The position numbers and the translations under genes were made by a program. 64,000 nt of DNA from positions 1 through 64,000 of the forward strand of contig NZ_BAFV01000071.1 of assembly GCF_000308515.1 (NCBI RefSeq), read 5' to 3'. Positions 63,871 through 64,000 of the stretch are shown here, piece by piece (within the stretch, counting starts at the first letter, position 1; each line of letters begins with the position of its first letter). The DNA comes from Nocardia carnea NBRC 14403 (GTDB lineage Bacteria > Actinomycetota > Actinomycetes > Mycobacteriales > Mycobacteriaceae). The notes beneath the pieces are model-generated. The model was not told the origin of the DNA and ran no database searches. It saw nothing but the letters and a program-made list of their open reading frames with translations.

Positions 63871-64000
63871 TCAAGGGCAGCGGCAGGGGCAGTGCCTGAT
63901 GATGACGTAGTGCCCGGCGGTCTCCTGGAACTCGACGGCCGCGGCGATAGCCGCGTCGTCGAGTGTCCTGTCGGGGTTGGGAACGACGACGAGTTTGTCG
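63871..64000 (-). CDS. C-terminal fragment of a gene entering from the right, unknown
   Basis: On the minus strand a clean frame runs in from the window edge (DKLVVVPNPDRTLDDAAIA, then FQETAGHYVIIRHCPCRCP) and stops at 63871-63873. The high third-position GC and the cysteine-rich end support a real gene. The family is not recognised. The 236 bp between it and the lipoprotein start hold no gene. Confidence 0.55.
   Translation of the reverse strand, partial: DKLVVVPNPDRTLDDAAIAAAVEFQETAGHYVIIRHCPCRCP

Noticed and set aside
1-64000. tRNA, rRNA or CRISPR arrays
   Set aside because: None recognised by eye; a dedicated RNA scan would be needed to exclude a tRNA completely.

Overview
The window is high-GC actinomycete chromosome, most likely Nocardia or a close relative. 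Supporting this are the strong G/C third-position bias, many GTG starts, 4-nt ATGA/GTGA gene overlaps, a TerD/RDD/DUF4870 repertoire, a Ser/Thr kinase fused to WD40 repeats, and several secreted lipoproteins built on a repeated 'LDPCA' motif. No rRNA, tRNA or CRISPR array was seen.

Layout. 0-6.7 kb: the end of an SDR oxidoreductase, then a compact leftward RiPP locus. It consists of a large LuxR/MalT-type regulator, a 76-residue FxSxx-type precursor with three tandem GNFSSFIE cores, an intergenic hairpin, an FxsB-like radical SAM/SPASM maturase, and an MFS exporter whose start overlaps the maturase stop. 7-13.8 kb: TetR and divergent GH3 glycosidase, MmcQ/YjbR protein, a GntR-TauE/SafE-DUF1634 operon, and an HspR-like MerR regulator divergent from an Hsp20 gene that carries a CIRCE operator. 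13.8-15.6 kb: gene-poor, with a frameshifted and truncated erythromycin-esterase-like pseudogene holding a hexanucleotide repeat. 15.6-29.4 kb: TetR with a 24-bp palindrome and a target membrane protein, a two-component system, TerD, RDD, a MOCS-like class V aminotransferase, a frameshifted kinase-WD40 gene, and an M48-type membrane protease whose start codon is a problem.

30.6-50.6 kb is the largest coherent block: two convergent, mirror-image operons. Each encodes a complete Opp/Dpp-type ABC importer (lipoprotein, two permeases, one fused double ATPase) with several flavin-dependent monooxygenases of the LLM/NtaA-SnaA-DszA type. The right-hand operon adds a DszC/SfnB-like acyl-CoA-dehydrogenase-type monooxygenase and a DUF1684 protein. 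Together they look like uptake plus oxidative desulfurisation (or a similar C-S/C-N cleavage) of organosulfur compounds. A 24-bp palindrome at the end of the left operon separates them. No flavin reductase is encoded here.

50.8-64 kb: NUDIX hydrolase, membrane metallophosphoesterase, a broken CGNR zinc-finger regulator, a cytochrome P450, an XRE-TetR fusion regulator divergent from an acyl-CoA dehydrogenase/phosphotransferase/SDR operon, and four paralogous two-domain lipoproteins. Fragments of IS3-type transposase (orfA-like at 59 kb, orfB-like at 54.5 kb) flank the acyl-CoA dehydrogenase block.
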